From an uncultured Roseateles sp. (GTDB taxonomy: Bacteria > Pseudomonadota > Gammaproteobacteria > Burkholderiales > Burkholderiaceae_C), in contig NZ_CAJYPS010000035.1 of assembly GCF_913777145.1 (NCBI RefSeq), forward strand, positions 1 to 33,605: a stretch of DNA of 33,605 nucleotides. Reading direction: 5' to 3'. Below, piece after piece: positions 1-8,959 of this stretch; position 1 is the stretch's first letter; the number at the start of each line of letters is the position of its first letter. A program made the position numbers and the translations under genes. Below the pieces are notes generated by a model. It did no database searches and was not told the origin of the DNA. It saw only the letters and a list, made by a program, of their open reading frames with translations.

Positions 1-2
1 GC

Positions 3-209
3 CGCGTGGCCGAGCGCTTCAACAACCTCGCGCCGGGTGCCGTGCGTGACAGCAAGCGCCTGATCCGCGAGCCGCAGCAGGAAGCCGTCAAGGCCGCCAT
101 CGCGCGTGAAGCCGAGATCTTCGGCGCGCGCCTGCGCAGCCCTGAAGCCATGGAAGCCTTCCAGGCCTTCTTCCAGAAGCGCGCGCCGGACTTTTCCAAG
201 TTCGACTGA
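3..209 (+). CDS. Enoyl-CoA hydratase/isomerase family protein, C-terminal end
   Basis: This is the last 68 codons of a gene that begins before the window; the frame is open from the first complete codon. The tail contains LAPGAVRDSKRLIRE, then AIAREAEIFGARLRSPEA and a final KRAPDFSKFD. This arrangement is typical of the C-terminal helices of crotonase-fold enoyl-CoA hydratases, where an ASKRL-like helix is followed by a LRSxEAxEAFxAFxxKRxPDF segment. Family members hydrate 2-enoyl-CoA esters in beta-oxidation or related acyl-CoA catabolism in the cytoplasm. The oxyanion-hole and catalytic regions lie outside the window, so the exact substrate class cannot be judged. The gene converges on the DUF1328 gene, with a hairpin between them. 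Confidence 0.75.
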   Translation, partial: RVAERFNNLAPGAVRDSKRLIREPQQEAVKAAIAREAEIFGARLRSPEAMEAFQAFFQKRAPDFSKFD

Positions 210-223
210 TCCTGCGCTTTGGC

Positions 224-253
224 GACCCCGCTGCCGGGAGGCGTCGCGGGGTC
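224..253. terminator. Hairpin between convergent genes, overlapping a stop codon
   Basis: A perfect 8-bp inverted repeat, GACCCCGC (224-231) and GCGGGGTC (246-253), encloses a 14-nt loop. It starts 15 nt after the stop of the enoyl-CoA hydratase, and its right arm covers two bases of the stop codon of the convergent DUF1328 gene. There is no T-run, so intrinsic termination is unproven. A role as shared transcript end or 3'-end protection is inferred. Confidence 0.4.
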
Positions 254-416
254 AGCCCTTGCGCACCAGGCCCACGATCAGGCCGATGACCGCCAGCAGC
301 AGAAAGCCGTAGAACAGCAGCTGGGCGATGCCCGCCGCGCTGGCGGCGATGCCGCCGAAGCCGAACAGCGCGGCGACCAGGGCGATCACGAAGAAGACGA
401 CGGCGTAACGCAGCAT
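252..416 (-). CDS. DUF1328 (YtjA family) small membrane protein
   Basis: This encodes a 54-residue hydrophobic protein beginning [20 protein letters not shown] and ending [10 protein letters not shown]. It has two predicted membrane helices (about 3-22 and 29-50) separated by a small Gly/Ala-rich turn, the standard size and layout of the DUF1328/YtjA family. Members are tiny inner-membrane proteins of unknown molecular role, often found beside CsbD and other general-stress genes, as here. The longer open frame upstream is not protein-like, so I chose the ATG at 416; a GAGGAG-like ribosome site lies just upstream on this strand. A GTCCTAC motif shared with the CsbD and BON genes lies about 100 bp upstream in the same orientation. 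Confidence 0.85.
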   Translation of the reverse strand: MLRYAVVFFVIALVAALFGFGGIAASAAGIAQLLFYGFLLLAVIGLIVGLVRKG

Positions 417-488
417 GGTGACTCCTCGGGTTTGACGCCGCGGGGATCGCGGCGCCTGTCTGCAGCTTAGGCAGCCTCCGGATCGCGC

Positions 489-528
489 CGTGCCGGATCG
501 AGGCGCCAGACCCGGTAGGACGGGGCCG
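489..528 (-). promoter_or_regulatory. Shared GTCCTAC motif upstream of DUF1328
   Basis: On the minus strand this reads CGGCCCC then GTCCTAC (528-515). A CCGGCACG block (496-489) begins 25 nt from the first base of GTCCTAC. The same GTCCTAC box, with the CCGGCACG block at the identical 25-nt offset, precedes the BON-domain gene at 15.8 kb, and the box also precedes csbD. The factor that reads it is unknown; an activator site or an alternative-sigma promoter are both possible. Confidence 0.45.
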
Positions 529-567
529 ACGCGCCTCGGGATGCCGCTCGTGCGCCGGCAGCCGCGC

Positions 568-581
568 CGGCCTGGTCCTAC
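568..581 (+). promoter_or_regulatory. Shared GTCCTAC motif upstream of CsbD gene
   Basis: CGGCCTG directly followed by GTCCTAC, 127 bp upstream of the CsbD start and in coding orientation. The BON gene has the same string with two extra T residues between the halves, and the DUF1328 gene has a close copy on the opposite strand 40-53 bp away. The 292-bp space between DUF1328 and csbD therefore carries one copy facing each gene. Confidence 0.45.
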
Positions 582-708
582 AGCCCGCTGCCGCCTGCGC
601 CGACCCCGGCGCCCGGAATCGGCGCGCAGCATGAAGTCAACGCGACGGCCGCTGCCGCGCGTGGCGGACGGGCTCCCGCTGTCGAGCCCGCAGACCAAGG
701 AGAGAGCT

Positions 709-924
709 ATGAACTGGGACCAGATCGCCGGCGGGTGGAAGCAGATCAAGGGCCGTGCCCGCGAGCAGTGGGGCAAGCTGACCGAGGATGACCTGGACGT
801 GGTGGATGGCCGCCGCGAGCAGTTGATAGGCAAGATCCAGCAGCGCTACGGCTGCGCCAAGGAAGATGCCGAACGCCAGATCGCGGTCTGGGAGCGCAAG
901 GTCTCGGACGCCTGGTTCCGCTGA
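709..924 (+). CDS. CsbD-like stress protein
   Basis: This encodes a 71-residue hydrophilic protein starting [20 protein letters not shown], followed by [19 protein letters not shown] and a C-terminal [17 protein letters not shown] segment. This is the full CsbD fold pattern: an amphipathic GxWKQxKGxxKExWGKLTxDDL start and a YGxxKExAExQ end. Family members are abundant small helical proteins induced by general stress; biochemical function is not established. The start is well supported by AAGGAGAG at 697-704, five bases before the ATG. The longer open frame upstream lacks protein-like sequence and was rejected. It diverges from DUF1328 and shares the GTCCTAC motif with it. Confidence 0.9.
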   Translation: MNWDQIAGGWKQIKGRAREQWGKLTEDDLDVVDGRREQLIGKIQQRYGCAKEDAERQIAVWERKVSDAWFR

Positions 925-1004
925 GCCGGGCGCTCTGCTCGGGGCCGTTGTGCTCGCTATGCTCTGCGCCCGAAGGGGCCGCCCTCGCGGCCAGGAGGGT
1001 GGAG

Positions 1005-1763
1005 ATGCGGGTGATGGCGGCCAAGCTGGCCCTGGCGCCCTTGCTGATATGGCAAGGGCGCCGCGTGCGTGCGCAGGCGCTGCGCCTGCCCGAGGCGGCC
1101 GGGCCGCGCGCCGGGCAGGAGGGCCCGCAGACCGCGGAGGCGCCGCTGCACCTGCTGATCGTGGGCGATTCGTCCGCAGCCGGGGTGGGCGCGCCCACCC
1201 AGCAGGATGCGCTGGCCGGGCGGCTGGCGCAGGCCCTGGCCCGGCGCCTGGCGCGGCCGGTGCACTGGCGGGTGCAGGCCTGCACCGGCCATACCGCTGC
1301 GGATTCGCTGCGAGCGCTGCAGCAGGCCGAGCTGGCGCCGGCCGATCTGGCCGTAACCGCGCTGGGCGTGAATGACGTGACCGGCCAGATCGGCGTGCAC
1401 CGCTGGCTGGCGGCGCTGGACCGGCTGGACGCCCTGCTGCGCGAGCGCGCCGGCGTGGCCTATGTGCTGCACTGCGCGGTGCCGCCCATGCAGCAGTTCG
1501 GGCTGCTGCCGCAGCCGCTGCGCTGGTGGATGGGCCTGGAGGCCGGGCGCTTCAACCACCGGCTGCACCAGCACCTCGCCGGCCAGCCGACGCGTGGGCT
1601 GCTGGCGCTGCCGGACGAACTGCATCGCCCGGGCGGTGCCCAGGGCCTGATGGCCGAGGACGGTTTCCACCCCGGCCCGGCGGGTTATGCGGTATGGGCC
1701 GAGGCACTGGCGCAAGACCTGGCGCCTCGCGTGGCTGCATTCACCGCCGGGCGCTCCGCATGA
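1005..1763 (+). CDS. SGNH/GDSL-type hydrolase
   Basis: This encodes a 252-residue esterase/lipase-like protein of the SGNH superfamily. Block I is LIVGDSSAAGVG (Ser nucleophile at about residue 56), block III is TALGVNDVT with the conserved Asn, and block V is EDGFHPGPAGY with the Asp-x-x-His pair. All four catalytic elements are therefore present. The N-terminus (LALAPLLIWQGRRVRAQALRLPEA) is hydrophobic but short and is followed by Arg, more like a membrane-associated start than a cleavable signal. An in-frame GTG 57 nt upstream is possible, but AGGAGGG at 993-999 is well spaced for the ATG at 1005. Its TGA overlaps the ATG of the MFS gene, implying translational coupling. The substrate (acyl ester or acetylated sugar) cannot be deduced. 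Confidence 0.85.
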   Translation: MRVMAAKLALAPLLIWQGRRVRAQALRLPEAAGPRAGQEGPQTAEAPLHLLIVGDSSAAGVGAPTQQDALAGRLAQALARRLARPVHWRVQACTGHTAADSLRALQQAELAPADLAVTALGVNDVTGQIGVHRWLAALDRLDALLRERAGVAYVLHCAVPPMQQFGLLPQPLRWWMGLEAGRFNHRLHQHLAGQPTRGLLALPDELHRPGGAQGLMAEDGFHPGPAGYAVWAEALAQDLAPRVAAFTAGRSA

Positions 1764-2926
1764 GGTCGCCGGAGCTGCCGGCCGACCGGCCGGCCACGCG
1801 CTGGGCCACGCGTCTGGCCTTCTGGGTGTCGGGCTTCGGCATGGCCTGCTGGGCGCCGCTGGTGCCGTTTGCCAAGCAGCGCCTGGGCGTGGACGACACG
1901 ACGCTGGGCCTGCTGCTGCTGTGCCTGGGCCTGGGCTCGGTGATCGCGATGCCGGTGGCCGGCCGCCTGTGCGTGCGCCATGGCAGCCGCCCGCTGGTGG
2001 CGGGCTGCGGCCTGGGGCTGGCATGGGTGCTGCCCGGGCTGAGTCTGGCGTCCAGCCCCTGGGCGCTGGGTGGCGTGCTGGTGCTGTTCGGCGCGCTGCT
2101 GGGGGCCATGGACGTGGCGATGAATGTGCACGCGGTGGTGGTGGAGCAGGCCGCGGGCCGACCGCTGATGTCGGGCTTTCACGGCTGCTTCAGTGTGGGG
2201 GGCTTTGCGGGCGCGGGGCTGATGACGCTGCTGCTGTCCCACGGCTGGCTCGCACCAGGGGCCACGCTGGGCTGCGCGGCGCTGATGGCGCTGGGCATCG
2301 CGCTGGCCTGGCCGCGGCTGCTGCGCGGTGTGCGGGGCGGTGAGGACGACAGCCCGGGGCCGGGTTTCGCTCTGCCGCGCGGCGTGGTGCTGCTGTTGGC
2401 CTGTCTGGCCGCGATCAGCTTCCTGGCCGAAGGCGCGATGCTGGACTGGGGGGCGCTGTGGCTGACCGAATCCGGCCTGGCGGCGTCGGCCCAGGGGGGC
2501 CTGGGCTTCATCGGCTTTTCGCTGGCGATGACGCTGGGCCGCTTTGGCGGAGACGCGCTGACTGCACGCATCGGCGACCGGCGCACGCTGCAGGCCGGCG
2601 GCCTGCTGGCCTTTGCGGGCCTGGTGCTGCTGTTGAGCGCACCGGTGCTGTCGCTGGCCCTGGCGGGCTTCGTACTGGTGGGCCTGGGCGCGTCGAATGT
2701 GGTGCCGGTGCTGTTCCGCCGGGCCGGCGCCCAGCCGCAGATGCCACCGGCGCTGGCGATCGCGGCGGTGACGACGCTGGGCTATGCCGGCATCCTGCTG
2801 GGGCCGGCCTTGATCGGCTGGGTGTCCGGCGCGCTGGGCCTGCGGGTCGCGTTCGGCCTGCTGGCCCTGCTGCTGCTGGCCTTGCCGCTGAGCGCGCGCG
2901 CCGCGACGCTCAGTGGAACACGCTGA
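1760..2926 (+). CDS. MFS transporter (YbjJ-like)
   Basis: This encodes a 388-residue major facilitator with about 12 hydrophobic segments. After TM1 come [24 protein letters not shown] and [20 protein letters not shown], the motif-A-like loop between TM2 and TM3. [14 protein letters not shown] and [15 protein letters not shown] resemble the YbjJ/FucP-like branch, in which MNxxAVxVE and MSxFHGxFSxG are hallmarks. The transported compound is unknown; family members are proton-driven symporters or exporters of small solutes. It starts with ATGA overlapping the SGNH hydrolase stop, so the two probably form an operon and may act on the same compound (inference). The 3' end overlaps the convergent chemoreceptor gene by 17 bp. 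Confidence 0.85.
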   Translation: MRSPELPADRPATRWATRLAFWVSGFGMACWAPLVPFAKQRLGVDDTTLGLLLLCLGLGSVIAMPVAGRLCVRHGSRPLVAGCGLGLAWVLPGLSLASSPWALGGVLVLFGALLGAMDVAMNVHAVVVEQAAGRPLMSGFHGCFSVGGFAGAGLMTLLLSHGWLAPGATLGCAALMALGIALAWPRLLRGVRGGEDDSPGPGFALPRGVVLLLACLAAISFLAEGAMLDWGALWLTESGLAASAQGGLGFIGFSLAMTLGRFGGDALTARIGDRRTLQAGGLLAFAGLVLLLSAPVLSLALAGFVLVGLGASNVVPVLFRRAGAQPQMPPALAIAAVTTLGYAGILLGPALIGWVSGALGLRVAFGLLALLLLALPLSARAATLSGTR

Positions 2927-4451
2927 CCGCCTCGACCAGCCGTTCGGCCTGCTGCTTGAGGCTCAGGGAGGCGGCGGCGCTCTGCTCCACCAGCGCGGCG
3001 TTCTGCTGCGTGATCTGGTCGATGTGGCTGACGGCCTCGCTGGCCTGGTGAATGCCGCTGGATTGCTCGGACGAGGCCGAGCTGATGGTGTTGATCAGGC
3101 CGGACACGCGGCGCACCTGGGCCACGATGTCGCCCATCGCCCGGCCGGCCTCGTCCACGATGCGGGCGCCGGCCTCGACGCGGTGCACGCTGTCGCCTAT
3201 CAGGCCCTTGATTTCCTTGGCGGCGTCCGCGCTGCGCTTGGCCAGACCGCGCACCTCGCCGGCCACCACCGCGAAGCCGCGGCCCTGATCACCGGCCCGT
3301 GCGGCCTCCACGGCGGCGTTCAGCGCGAGGATGTTGGTCTGGAAGGCGATCTCGTCGATGACGCCGATGATGGCGGAGATCTTGCGCGAGCTGTCCGAGA
3401 TGTCGTGCATGGTGGAGACGACCTGGGACACCGCCTCGCCGCCGCGCGTGGCGGCCTCGGTGGCGGAGCCGGACAGGCGGTCGGCCTGGCAGGCCGCCTC
3501 GGAATTGCTCTGGATGGCCGAGGTCATCTGCTCCATGGACGAGGCGGTCTGCTGCACGCTGGCCGCCGCCTGCTCGGTGCGCGCGCTGAGGTCGTCGTTG
3601 CCCTGGGCAATCTCGGACACCGCAGTCTGCACCGACACCACCTGCTGACGCACATCATCCACCAGCCAGCGGAACATCAGGCCCAGTTGGCTGATGGTGC
3701 GCATGGTGGTGCCTATCTCGTCCACGCGGTCGGTGGTGCTGGCGTCACGCGAGGCGCCGGTCGCGACCGCGAGCGCGGTGTCGCGCAACTCTTCCAGCGG
3801 TCGCGCCAGCTGCTGTTCCAGCAGCAGCGTGGCCAGGCCGAGCGTACCCGCCAGCAGGCCGGCCACCGCGAGCAACTGGCCCGGGCCCAGCAGCAGCGCG
3901 GCACCGCCCACGCTGATCGCCCACAGCAGACCCAGGATGGCGCGGATGCGGCCACGTGCGGACAGCGTGCGGCCCAGGTTCAGCACAGCCGCGGGCCCGG
4001 TGCGCAGCAGCAGGCCCTTGTAGAAGCGCAGTCCCTGGGCCTGACCCTCGCGGAAGCGCCGGTACAGCGCCTCGGCCCCGTCCACCTCGGCGCGCGTGGG
4101 CTTGGTGCGCACCGACATATAGCCCACCTGGCGGCCGCCTCGCACCACGGGCACTGCATTGGCACGCACCCAGTAGTGGTCGCCATTCTTGCGGCGGTTC
4201 TTGACCAGCGCGCTCCAGGGCTCGCCCTTCTTCAGCGTGGCCCACATGTCGGCGAAGGCCTCCTTGGGCATGTCGGGGTGGCGCACCAGATTGTGCGGCT
4301 TGCCGTAGATCTCCTCACGCGAGAAGCCGCTGGCGTCCACGAAGGCCTCGTTGGCATAGGTGATGTGGCTGCTGGTGTCCGTGGTGGACATCAGCACCAC
4401 GCCGTCTTCCAGTTCGTGCTCGCGTTGCGTGACCGGCTCGTTGATTCGCAT
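2910..4451 (-). CDS. PAS-domain methyl-accepting chemotaxis protein (Aer-like)
   Basis: This encodes a 513-residue chemoreceptor. Residues about 12-118 form a PAS domain ([14 protein letters not shown] core, [33 protein letters not shown]), close to the redox-sensing Aer PAS. Two adjacent hydrophobic segments (about 171-188 and 191-211) form a membrane hairpin, so there is no large periplasmic domain. A HAMP-like linker follows, then the cytoplasmic signalling rod with the highly conserved tip [20 protein letters not shown] (about 367-386) and [19 protein letters not shown]. The rod binds CheA/CheW and controls flagellar rotation. The C-terminus (LVEAVSVFH) lacks a CheR/CheB-tethering NWETF-type pentapeptide. 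Start support is GGAGGT six bases upstream of the ATG. FAD binding by the PAS is inferred by homology to Aer. Confidence 0.9.
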   Translation of the reverse strand: MRINEPVTQREHELEDGVVLMSTTDTSSHITYANEAFVDASGFSREEIYGKPHNLVRHPDMPKEAFADMWATLKKGEPWSALVKNRRKNGDHYWVRANAVPVVRGGRQVGYMSVRTKPTRAEVDGAEALYRRFREGQAQGLRFYKGLLLRTGPAAVLNLGRTLSARGRIRAILGLLWAISVGGAALLLGPGQLLAVAGLLAGTLGLATLLLEQQLARPLEELRDTALAVATGASRDASTTDRVDEIGTTMRTISQLGLMFRWLVDDVRQQVVSVQTAVSEIAQGNDDLSARTEQAAASVQQTASSMEQMTSAIQSNSEAACQADRLSGSATEAATRGGEAVSQVVSTMHDISDSSRKISAIIGVIDEIAFQTNILALNAAVEAARAGDQGRGFAVVAGEVRGLAKRSADAAKEIKGLIGDSVHRVEAGARIVDEAGRAMGDIVAQVRRVSGLINTISSASSEQSSGIHQASEAVSHIDQITQQNAALVEQSAAASLSLKQQAERLVEAVSVFH

Positions 4452-4676
4452 GAAACCTCCTGGGGTTGGCGGGGGGGAGCGAAAACAGGCGCCGCGACTC
4501 GCGGGCGGCCGTGGGGCTGCTGCGATGGGGGTGGATCGGCTCCAGATCCTCCCCTGGCGAGCTGAATCAGTTCATCGATTCCTGGGCAATTTCAATCCAG
4601 AGCCCCGATGGGCCCTGGACGAGATTTCACGCGCTGACCCCATATCTGTCCAGCCACGCAGTTAGATCTGGATCAA

Positions 4677-4701
4677 TAAAAAGGGGCCCCCGAGGGCCCC
4701 T
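4677..4701 (-). terminator. Rho-independent terminator of dctA
   Basis: On the minus strand, about 30 nt after the dctA stop, AGGGGCCC (4701-4694) pairs perfectly with GGGCCCCT (4689-4682) around a 4-nt loop, followed immediately by TTTTTATT. Stem, tight loop and T-run make this the clearest intrinsic terminator in the window. Confidence 0.9.
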
Positions 4702-4731
4702 GGCGTGGGTGGGTGTGACGGATTGCGCGCT

Positions 4732-6060
4732 TCAGGCGCGGGCTGCCGGGGCCACCGCGTCTTCGCTGTCGGCCTGGCCGTTCAAGGCGCGGTCCAGCTT
4801 GGCATGGTCCAGGCCGTTCTCCCACTTGGACACCACGATGGTGGCGACCGCATTGCCCATGAAGTTGGTCAGCGAGCGGCATTCGGACATGAAGCGGTCC
4901 ACACCCAGGATCAGCGCCATGCCGGCGACCGGCACCTCGGGCACGACCGACAGCGTGGCCGCCAGCGTGATGAAGCCTGCGCCGGTCACGCCGGCCGCGC
5001 CCTTGGAACTCAGCATCGCGACCAGCAGCAGCGTGATCTGGTGGCCCAGCGTCAGCTCGGTGTTGGTGGCCTGCGCGATGAACAGCGCCGCCAGCGTCAT
5101 GTAGATGTTGGTGCCGTCCAGGTTGAAGGAGTAGCCGGTGGGCACGACCAGGCCCACCACGGTCTTCTCGCAGCCGGCCTTCTCCATCTTCTCCATCAGC
5201 GAGGGCAGGGCGGATTCGGACGAGGACGTGCCCAGCACCAGCAGCAGTTCGGCCTTGAGGTAGCGGATCAGCTTGATGATGGAGAAGCCGCACAGCTTGC
5301 CCACGATGCCCAGGATCACCAGCACGAACAGCAGCGAGGTGATGTAGAAGCTGCCCACCAGCCAGGCCAGGTTGAGCAGCACGGCCAGGCCGTACTTGCC
5401 GATGGTGAAGGCCATCGCGCCGAAAGCGCCTATGGGGGCGGTGCGCATCAGGATGTGGACCATGCGGAACACCGGCGCGGTCAGCGACTCGAAGAAGGTC
5501 AGCACCGGCTTGCCGCGCTCGCCCACCAGCGCGAGCGACACGCCGAACAGCACCGCGACGAACAGGGTCTGCAGGATGTTGCCGTCCGCCAGCGCGCCTA
5601 TCAGCGACTTGGGGATCACGTCCATCAGAAAGCCGGTGATGGTCAGCTCGTGCGTCTTCTCCACATAGCTGCGCACCTCCTTCTGGTCCAGCGTGCTGAC
5701 GTCCACGTTCATGCCGGCACCCGGCTGCACCGCGTGTGCGACCAGCATGCCGACGATCAGCGCCAGCGTGGAGAAGAACAGGAAATAGGCCATGGCCTTG
5801 CCGAACACCCGCCCCACGGTCTTCAGCTGGGTCATGCTGGCGATGCCGGTGACGATGGTCAGGAAGATCACCGGCGCGATGATCATCTTCACCAGCTTGA
5901 TGAAGGCATCTCCCAGCGGCTTGAAGGTGGTGGCGTACTGGGGCTCGAAATGGCCCAGCAGCACGCCGATGGTGATGGCCACCAGCACCTGCACGTAGAG
6001 CTGCTTGTAGAGCGGCAGCTTCACGGCCGGGGCGGTGGGGGTGGTGGGGGTTGGCAGCAT
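4732..6060 (-). CDS. dctA: C4-dicarboxylate:H+/Na+ symporter DctA
   Basis: This encodes a 442-residue protein of the dicarboxylate/amino acid:cation symporter family, close to the usual 428-445. Recognisable elements are [20 protein letters not shown] (TM1), [20 protein letters not shown], the re-entrant serine-rich loop [18 protein letters not shown], and the substrate/cation site [20 protein letters not shown]. DctA imports succinate, fumarate and malate across the inner membrane. I chose the ATG at 6060 because GGAG lies six bases upstream; an in-frame ATG at 6072 has no ribosome site, and the longer upstream frame is not protein-like. I looked for a sigma-54 (DctD-type) promoter upstream and found none. 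The gene ends in a strong terminator. Confidence 0.93.
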   Translation of the reverse strand: MLPTPTTPTAPAVKLPLYKQLYVQVLVAITIGVLLGHFEPQYATTFKPLGDAFIKLVKMIIAPVIFLTIVTGIASMTQLKTVGRVFGKAMAYFLFFSTLALIVGMLVAHAVQPGAGMNVDVSTLDQKEVRSYVEKTHELTITGFLMDVIPKSLIGALADGNILQTLFVAVLFGVSLALVGERGKPVLTFFESLTAPVFRMVHILMRTAPIGAFGAMAFTIGKYGLAVLLNLAWLVGSFYITSLLFVLVILGIVGKLCGFSIIKLIRYLKAELLLVLGTSSSESALPSLMEKMEKAGCEKTVVGLVVPTGYSFNLDGTNIYMTLAALFIAQATNTELTLGHQITLLLVAMLSSKGAAGVTGAGFITLAATLSVVPEVPVAGMALILGVDRFMSECRSLTNFMGNAVATIVVSKWENGLDHAKLDRALNGQADSEDAVAPAARA

Positions 6061-6124
6061 GGGGGTCTCCATGGGGCTTTGCGGGGCGGCGATGGTCACG
6101 GCCCGGCGAGCCCCTTGTCTCAGA

Positions 6125-6142
6125 GGCGTCGGATTAGACGCC
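6125..6142. promoter_or_regulatory. Inverted repeat upstream of dctA
   Basis: GGCGTC (6125-6130) and GACGCC (6137-6142) form a perfect 6-bp inverted repeat with a 6-nt, AT-richer spacer (GGATTA), 65-82 bp upstream of the dctA start. It could be an operator for a dimeric regulator or a leader hairpin. No family can be assigned. Confidence 0.25.
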
Positions 6143-6281
6143 GTGATGAAAGGTCTTGGGCACCCAGGGGCGAACCGGGGCACCGCGCGCGATTCTCCCC
6201 GGGGCGCTCGCCCGGTGGCATAGGCCACATGGCCGTGTTGTTACGGCTGGGTAAAGCTGGCAGGCGCGCCGGCCCGCCGGC

Positions 6282-6701
6282 TCAGATCGCGTCGCCGAAG
6301 GGGCGGGGCTTGCCCTCGCCGTCGATCGCGACATAGGTCAGGTTGGCTTCGGTCACCTTGACCACATGCGGGTTGGCCGGGTCGCGCTCGGCCACCACCT
6401 CCACATGCACCGTGATCGAGGTGCGGCCCACCCGCGTGACCTTGGCGTAGAAGGACAGCAGGTCGCCGATGGACACCGGCTGCTTGAAGATGAACTCGTT
6501 CACCGCCACGGTGGCGATGCGGCCGCGTGACAGCCGCGCCGGCAGCACCGAGCCGGCCAGGTCCACCTGGGCCATGATCCAGCCGCCGAAGATGTCGCCG
6601 TTCGCGTTCGAGTCGGCGGGCATGGGCATCACCCGCATCACCAGTTCGCGTTCACGGAAGGCGGGAGGGATGGCGGCGGTGTCGGGTACGGCTGAGGTCA
6701 T
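6282..6701 (-). CDS. Acyl-CoA thioesterase, YciA-like hotdog protein
   Basis: This encodes a 139-residue single-hotdog protein. RELVMRVMPMPADSNANGDIFGGWIMAQVDLAGSV carries the family's N-x-x-G-D-I-F-G-G-W-I/L motif, in which the Asp is catalytic. It is followed by ATVAVNEFIFKQPVSIGDLL and VTEANLTYVAIDGEGKPRP. This matches bacterial YciA/BACH-type acyl-CoA hydrolases, which cleave fatty acyl-CoA thioesters in the cytoplasm and assemble as hexamers. The start at 6701 (MTSAVPDT) is the first Met before the conserved core. A GACAAT -10 box on this strand at 6735-6730 predicts a short leader of about 22 nt without a ribosome site. It diverges from the ABC exporter gene, 52 bp away. Confidence 0.88.
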   Translation of the reverse strand: MTSAVPDTAAIPPAFRERELVMRVMPMPADSNANGDIFGGWIMAQVDLAGSVLPARLSRGRIATVAVNEFIFKQPVSIGDLLSFYAKVTRVGRTSITVHVEVVAERDPANPHVVKVTEANLTYVAIDGEGKPRPFGDAI

Positions 6702-6710
6702 GACAGGGCT

Positions 6711-6735
6711 TGTGACAATGCAGCCCGCGATTGTC
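6711..6735. promoter_or_regulatory. Overlapping divergent promoters for thioesterase and ABC exporter
   Basis: The plus strand has TGTGACAAT (TGn-extended -10, hexamer 6714-6719) for the ABC gene. The minus strand has GACAAT (6735-6730), followed by CGCGGGC, for the thioesterase. The predicted start sites (about 6726 plus, 6723 minus) lie between the two hexamers, so the promoters face each other and overlap. No good -35 hexamers are visible. Confidence 0.45.
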
Positions 6736-6753
6736 CGCCCGACCGTGTGCCGC

Positions 6754-8562
6754 ATGAGATCCCTGAGCAAATCAACCACCCCGCCCGCTGCGGCTTCCGC
6801 GCCCGCCCCGCAGGGCGACTGGGGCACCGTGCGCCGGCTGCTGCCCTATCTGTGGCAGTACCGCTGGCGCGTCGCGCTGGCGCTGGCCTTCATGGTGGGC
6901 GCCAAGCTCAGCAACGTGGGCGTGCCGCTGCTGCTCAAGCAACTGGTGGACGCGCTGGACCTCAAGCCCGGTCAGCCGCAGGCGCTGCTGGTCGTGCCGC
7001 TGGGGCTGCTGCTGGCCTACGGCGGCCTGCGCCTGTCCACCTCGCTGTTCACCGAGCTGCGCGAGCTGATCTTCGCCAAGGCCACCGAGGGCACGGCGCG
7101 CAGCCTGTCGCTGCAGGTGTTCCGCCACCTGCACGACCTGTCCCTGCGTTTCCATCTGGAGCGCCAGACCGGCGGCATGACGCGTGACATCGAGCGTGGC
7201 ACGCGCGCGGTGCACTCGCTGATCAGCTACTCGCTCTACAGCATCGTGCCCACGCTGATCGAGGTGGTGCTGGTGCTGACGCTGCTGGGCGTGAAGTTCG
7301 ACGCCTGGTTCGCCGGCATCACGGTGGCCGCGCTGGTCATCTACATCGGCTTCACGGTGGTCGTCACCGAGTGGCGCACGCAGTTCCGCCGCCAGCTCAA
7401 CGAGCTGGACTCCATCGCCCACAGCAAGGCCATCGACTCGCTGCTGAACTACGAGACGGTCAAGTACTTCAACAACGAGGCCTTCGAGGCCGCGCGCTAC
7501 GACCAGAGCCTGGAGGCGCTGCGCCGCGCCCAGCTCAAGGCCCAGTCCACGCTGTCCATGCTCAACACCGGGCAGCAGCTCATCATCGCGGCCGCGCTGG
7601 TGCTGATGCTGTGGCGCGCCACCGAGGGTGTGGTGGACGGTCGCCTGAGCCTTGGCGACCTGGTGATGGTCAACGCCTTCATGATCCAGCTCTACATCCC
7701 GCTGAACTTCCTGGGCGTGATCTACCGCGAGATCAAGCAAAGCCTGACCGACATCGAGAAGATGTTCCGCCTGCTGGATCGCGAGCGCGAGGTGGCCGAC
7801 ACGCCCGGTGCGCCCGAGTTGCAGGTCAGCGGCGCGGCGGTGAGCTTCGAGGATGTGCACTTTGCGTACGAGCCGGCTCGGCCCATCCTGCAGGGCGTCA
7901 GCTTCCAGATCCCGGCCGGCAAGAAGGTGGCCGTGGTGGGACCCAGCGGCTCGGGAAAAAGCACGCTGGCACGGCTGCTGTACCGTTTCTACGACATCGG
8001 CAGCGGCGCCATCCGCGTGGACGGGCAGGACATCCGCCAGATCAGCCAGTCCAGCCTGCGCCGCGCGATAGGCATCGTGCCGCAGGACACGGTGCTGTTC
8101 AACGACACGGTCGCCTACAACATCGCCTATGGCCGGCCCGGTGCCAGCCGCGAGGAGGTCGAGGCGGCAGCGCGCGCGGCCCATATCCACGGCTTCATCG
8201 CGGCCACGCCCAAGGGCTATGACACCGTGGTGGGCGAGCGCGGGCTCAAGCTGTCCGGCGGCGAGAAGCAGCGCGTCGCAATCGCGCGCACGCTGCTGAA
8301 GAACCCGCCGCTGCTGATCTTCGACGAGGCCACCTCGGCGCTGGACTCGGCCAACGAGCGCGCCATCCAGGCGGAGCTGGAGGCCGTGGGCCAGGGCAAG
8401 ACCGTGCTGGTGATCGCTCACCGGCTGTCCACCATCGTGGACGCGCACGAGATCCTGGTGCTGGAGCAGGGCCGCATCGTCGAGCGCGGCAGCCACGAGC
8501 AGTTGCTGGCCCAGGCCGGGCGCTACGCGCAGATGTGGCGCCTGCAGCAGTCGGGCGACTGA
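6754..8562 (+). CDS. ABC exporter, fused permease-ATPase (ATM1/HMT1 family)
   Basis: This encodes a 602-residue half-transporter. The N-terminal membrane domain (about 40-330, six helices) contains [40 protein letters not shown] and [19 protein letters not shown]. These signatures are typical of the ATM1/HMT1 group (mitochondrial Atm1, bacterial relatives), which exports glutathione-linked or heavy-metal-related substrates. The ATPase domain has Walker [10 protein letters not shown] (from residue 396), signature [10 protein letters not shown], Walker [13 protein letters not shown] and the H-loop IAHRLST. It should work as a homodimer in the inner membrane. The ATG at 6754 gives a natural N-terminus; no clear ribosome site precedes it and an in-frame GTG lies three codons upstream. 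Substrate is inferred from the family only. Confidence 0.9.
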   Translation: MRSLSKSTTPPAAASAPAPQGDWGTVRRLLPYLWQYRWRVALALAFMVGAKLSNVGVPLLLKQLVDALDLKPGQPQALLVVPLGLLLAYGGLRLSTSLFTELRELIFAKATEGTARSLSLQVFRHLHDLSLRFHLERQTGGMTRDIERGTRAVHSLISYSLYSIVPTLIEVVLVLTLLGVKFDAWFAGITVAALVIYIGFTVVVTEWRTQFRRQLNELDSIAHSKAIDSLLNYETVKYFNNEAFEAARYDQSLEALRRAQLKAQSTLSMLNTGQQLIIAAALVLMLWRATEGVVDGRLSLGDLVMVNAFMIQLYIPLNFLGVIYREIKQSLTDIEKMFRLLDREREVADTPGAPELQVSGAAVSFEDVHFAYEPARPILQGVSFQIPAGKKVAVVGPSGSGKSTLARLLYRFYDIGSGAIRVDGQDIRQISQSSLRRAIGIVPQDTVLFNDTVAYNIAYGRPGASREEVEAAARAAHIHGFIAATPKGYDTVVGERGLKLSGGEKQRVAIARTLLKNPPLLIFDEATSALDSANERAIQAELEAVGQGKTVLVIAHRLSTIVDAHEILVLEQGRIVERGSHEQLLAQAGRYAQMWRLQQSGD

Positions 8563-8590
8563 GGCTAGAGGCACCGTCGCCAGACGGGGT

Positions 8591-8908
8591 TCAGTGCGGC
8601 TTGTGCGGCTTGTCGAAGTCGTCCGAGTGGTAGACGTTGCCGCGCCACTCGCCGCGGGCGCGGCCCTCGTCGCGCAGTGCCGCCTCACGCGCCCGGCGTA
8701 TCACGCGGTCCGCTTCCAGGCTGGCAGCGCGGGCGCGCCGCTGCTCGCGGCGCCAGGCCAGCGCGCGGCCGAACAGCGTCTGGCTGCGCGTCGCCAGCCG
8801 CCGCAGACCGGCATCGACGCGCAGCCGCCAGCGCGCGGGCAGCAGCATGTGCAGCGCGACAGCGGAGCAGGCGGCGAGGCCGAGGGCGGCAAGGACGCGG
8901 TAAGCCAT
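8591..8908 (-). CDS. Conserved hypothetical protein with N-terminal membrane anchor
   Basis: This encodes a 105-residue protein of unknown function. MAYRVLAALGLAACSAVALHMLL forms one N-terminal hydrophobic helix (about 3-23). It is followed by a strongly basic, Arg-rich helical region (about 26-80) and a short acidic/His tail with WRGNVYHSDDFDKPHKPH. The tail looks like a conserved terminal motif rather than random read-through, and the base composition matches flanking genes. It may be a tail-exposed inner-membrane protein whose basic segment could contact phospholipid or nucleic acid (speculative). It converges on the ABC exporter with 28 bp between the stops. The start at 8908 is the first Met before the hydrophobic helix. 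Confidence 0.6.
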   Translation of the reverse strand: MAYRVLAALGLAACSAVALHMLLPARWRLRVDAGLRRLATRSQTLFGRALAWRREQRRARAASLEADRVIRRAREAALRDEGRARGEWRGNVYHSDDFDKPHKPH

Positions 8909-8959
8909 GGCTTGAGTGTGACAAAACGGCGGCGCTAGGCCAAGCCGCATTTGAAGGGT

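Noticed and set aside
4533..4540. GCCGATCC on the minus strand upstream of the chemoreceptor, like a flagellar sigma-28 -10
   Set aside because: No TAAA-type -35 is present at the required spacing upstream, so the half-match is probably chance.
6061..6281. Sigma-54 promoter for dctA
   Set aside because: I searched for TGGCAC-N5-TTGCA on the coding strand and found no GG/GC pair with correct spacing.
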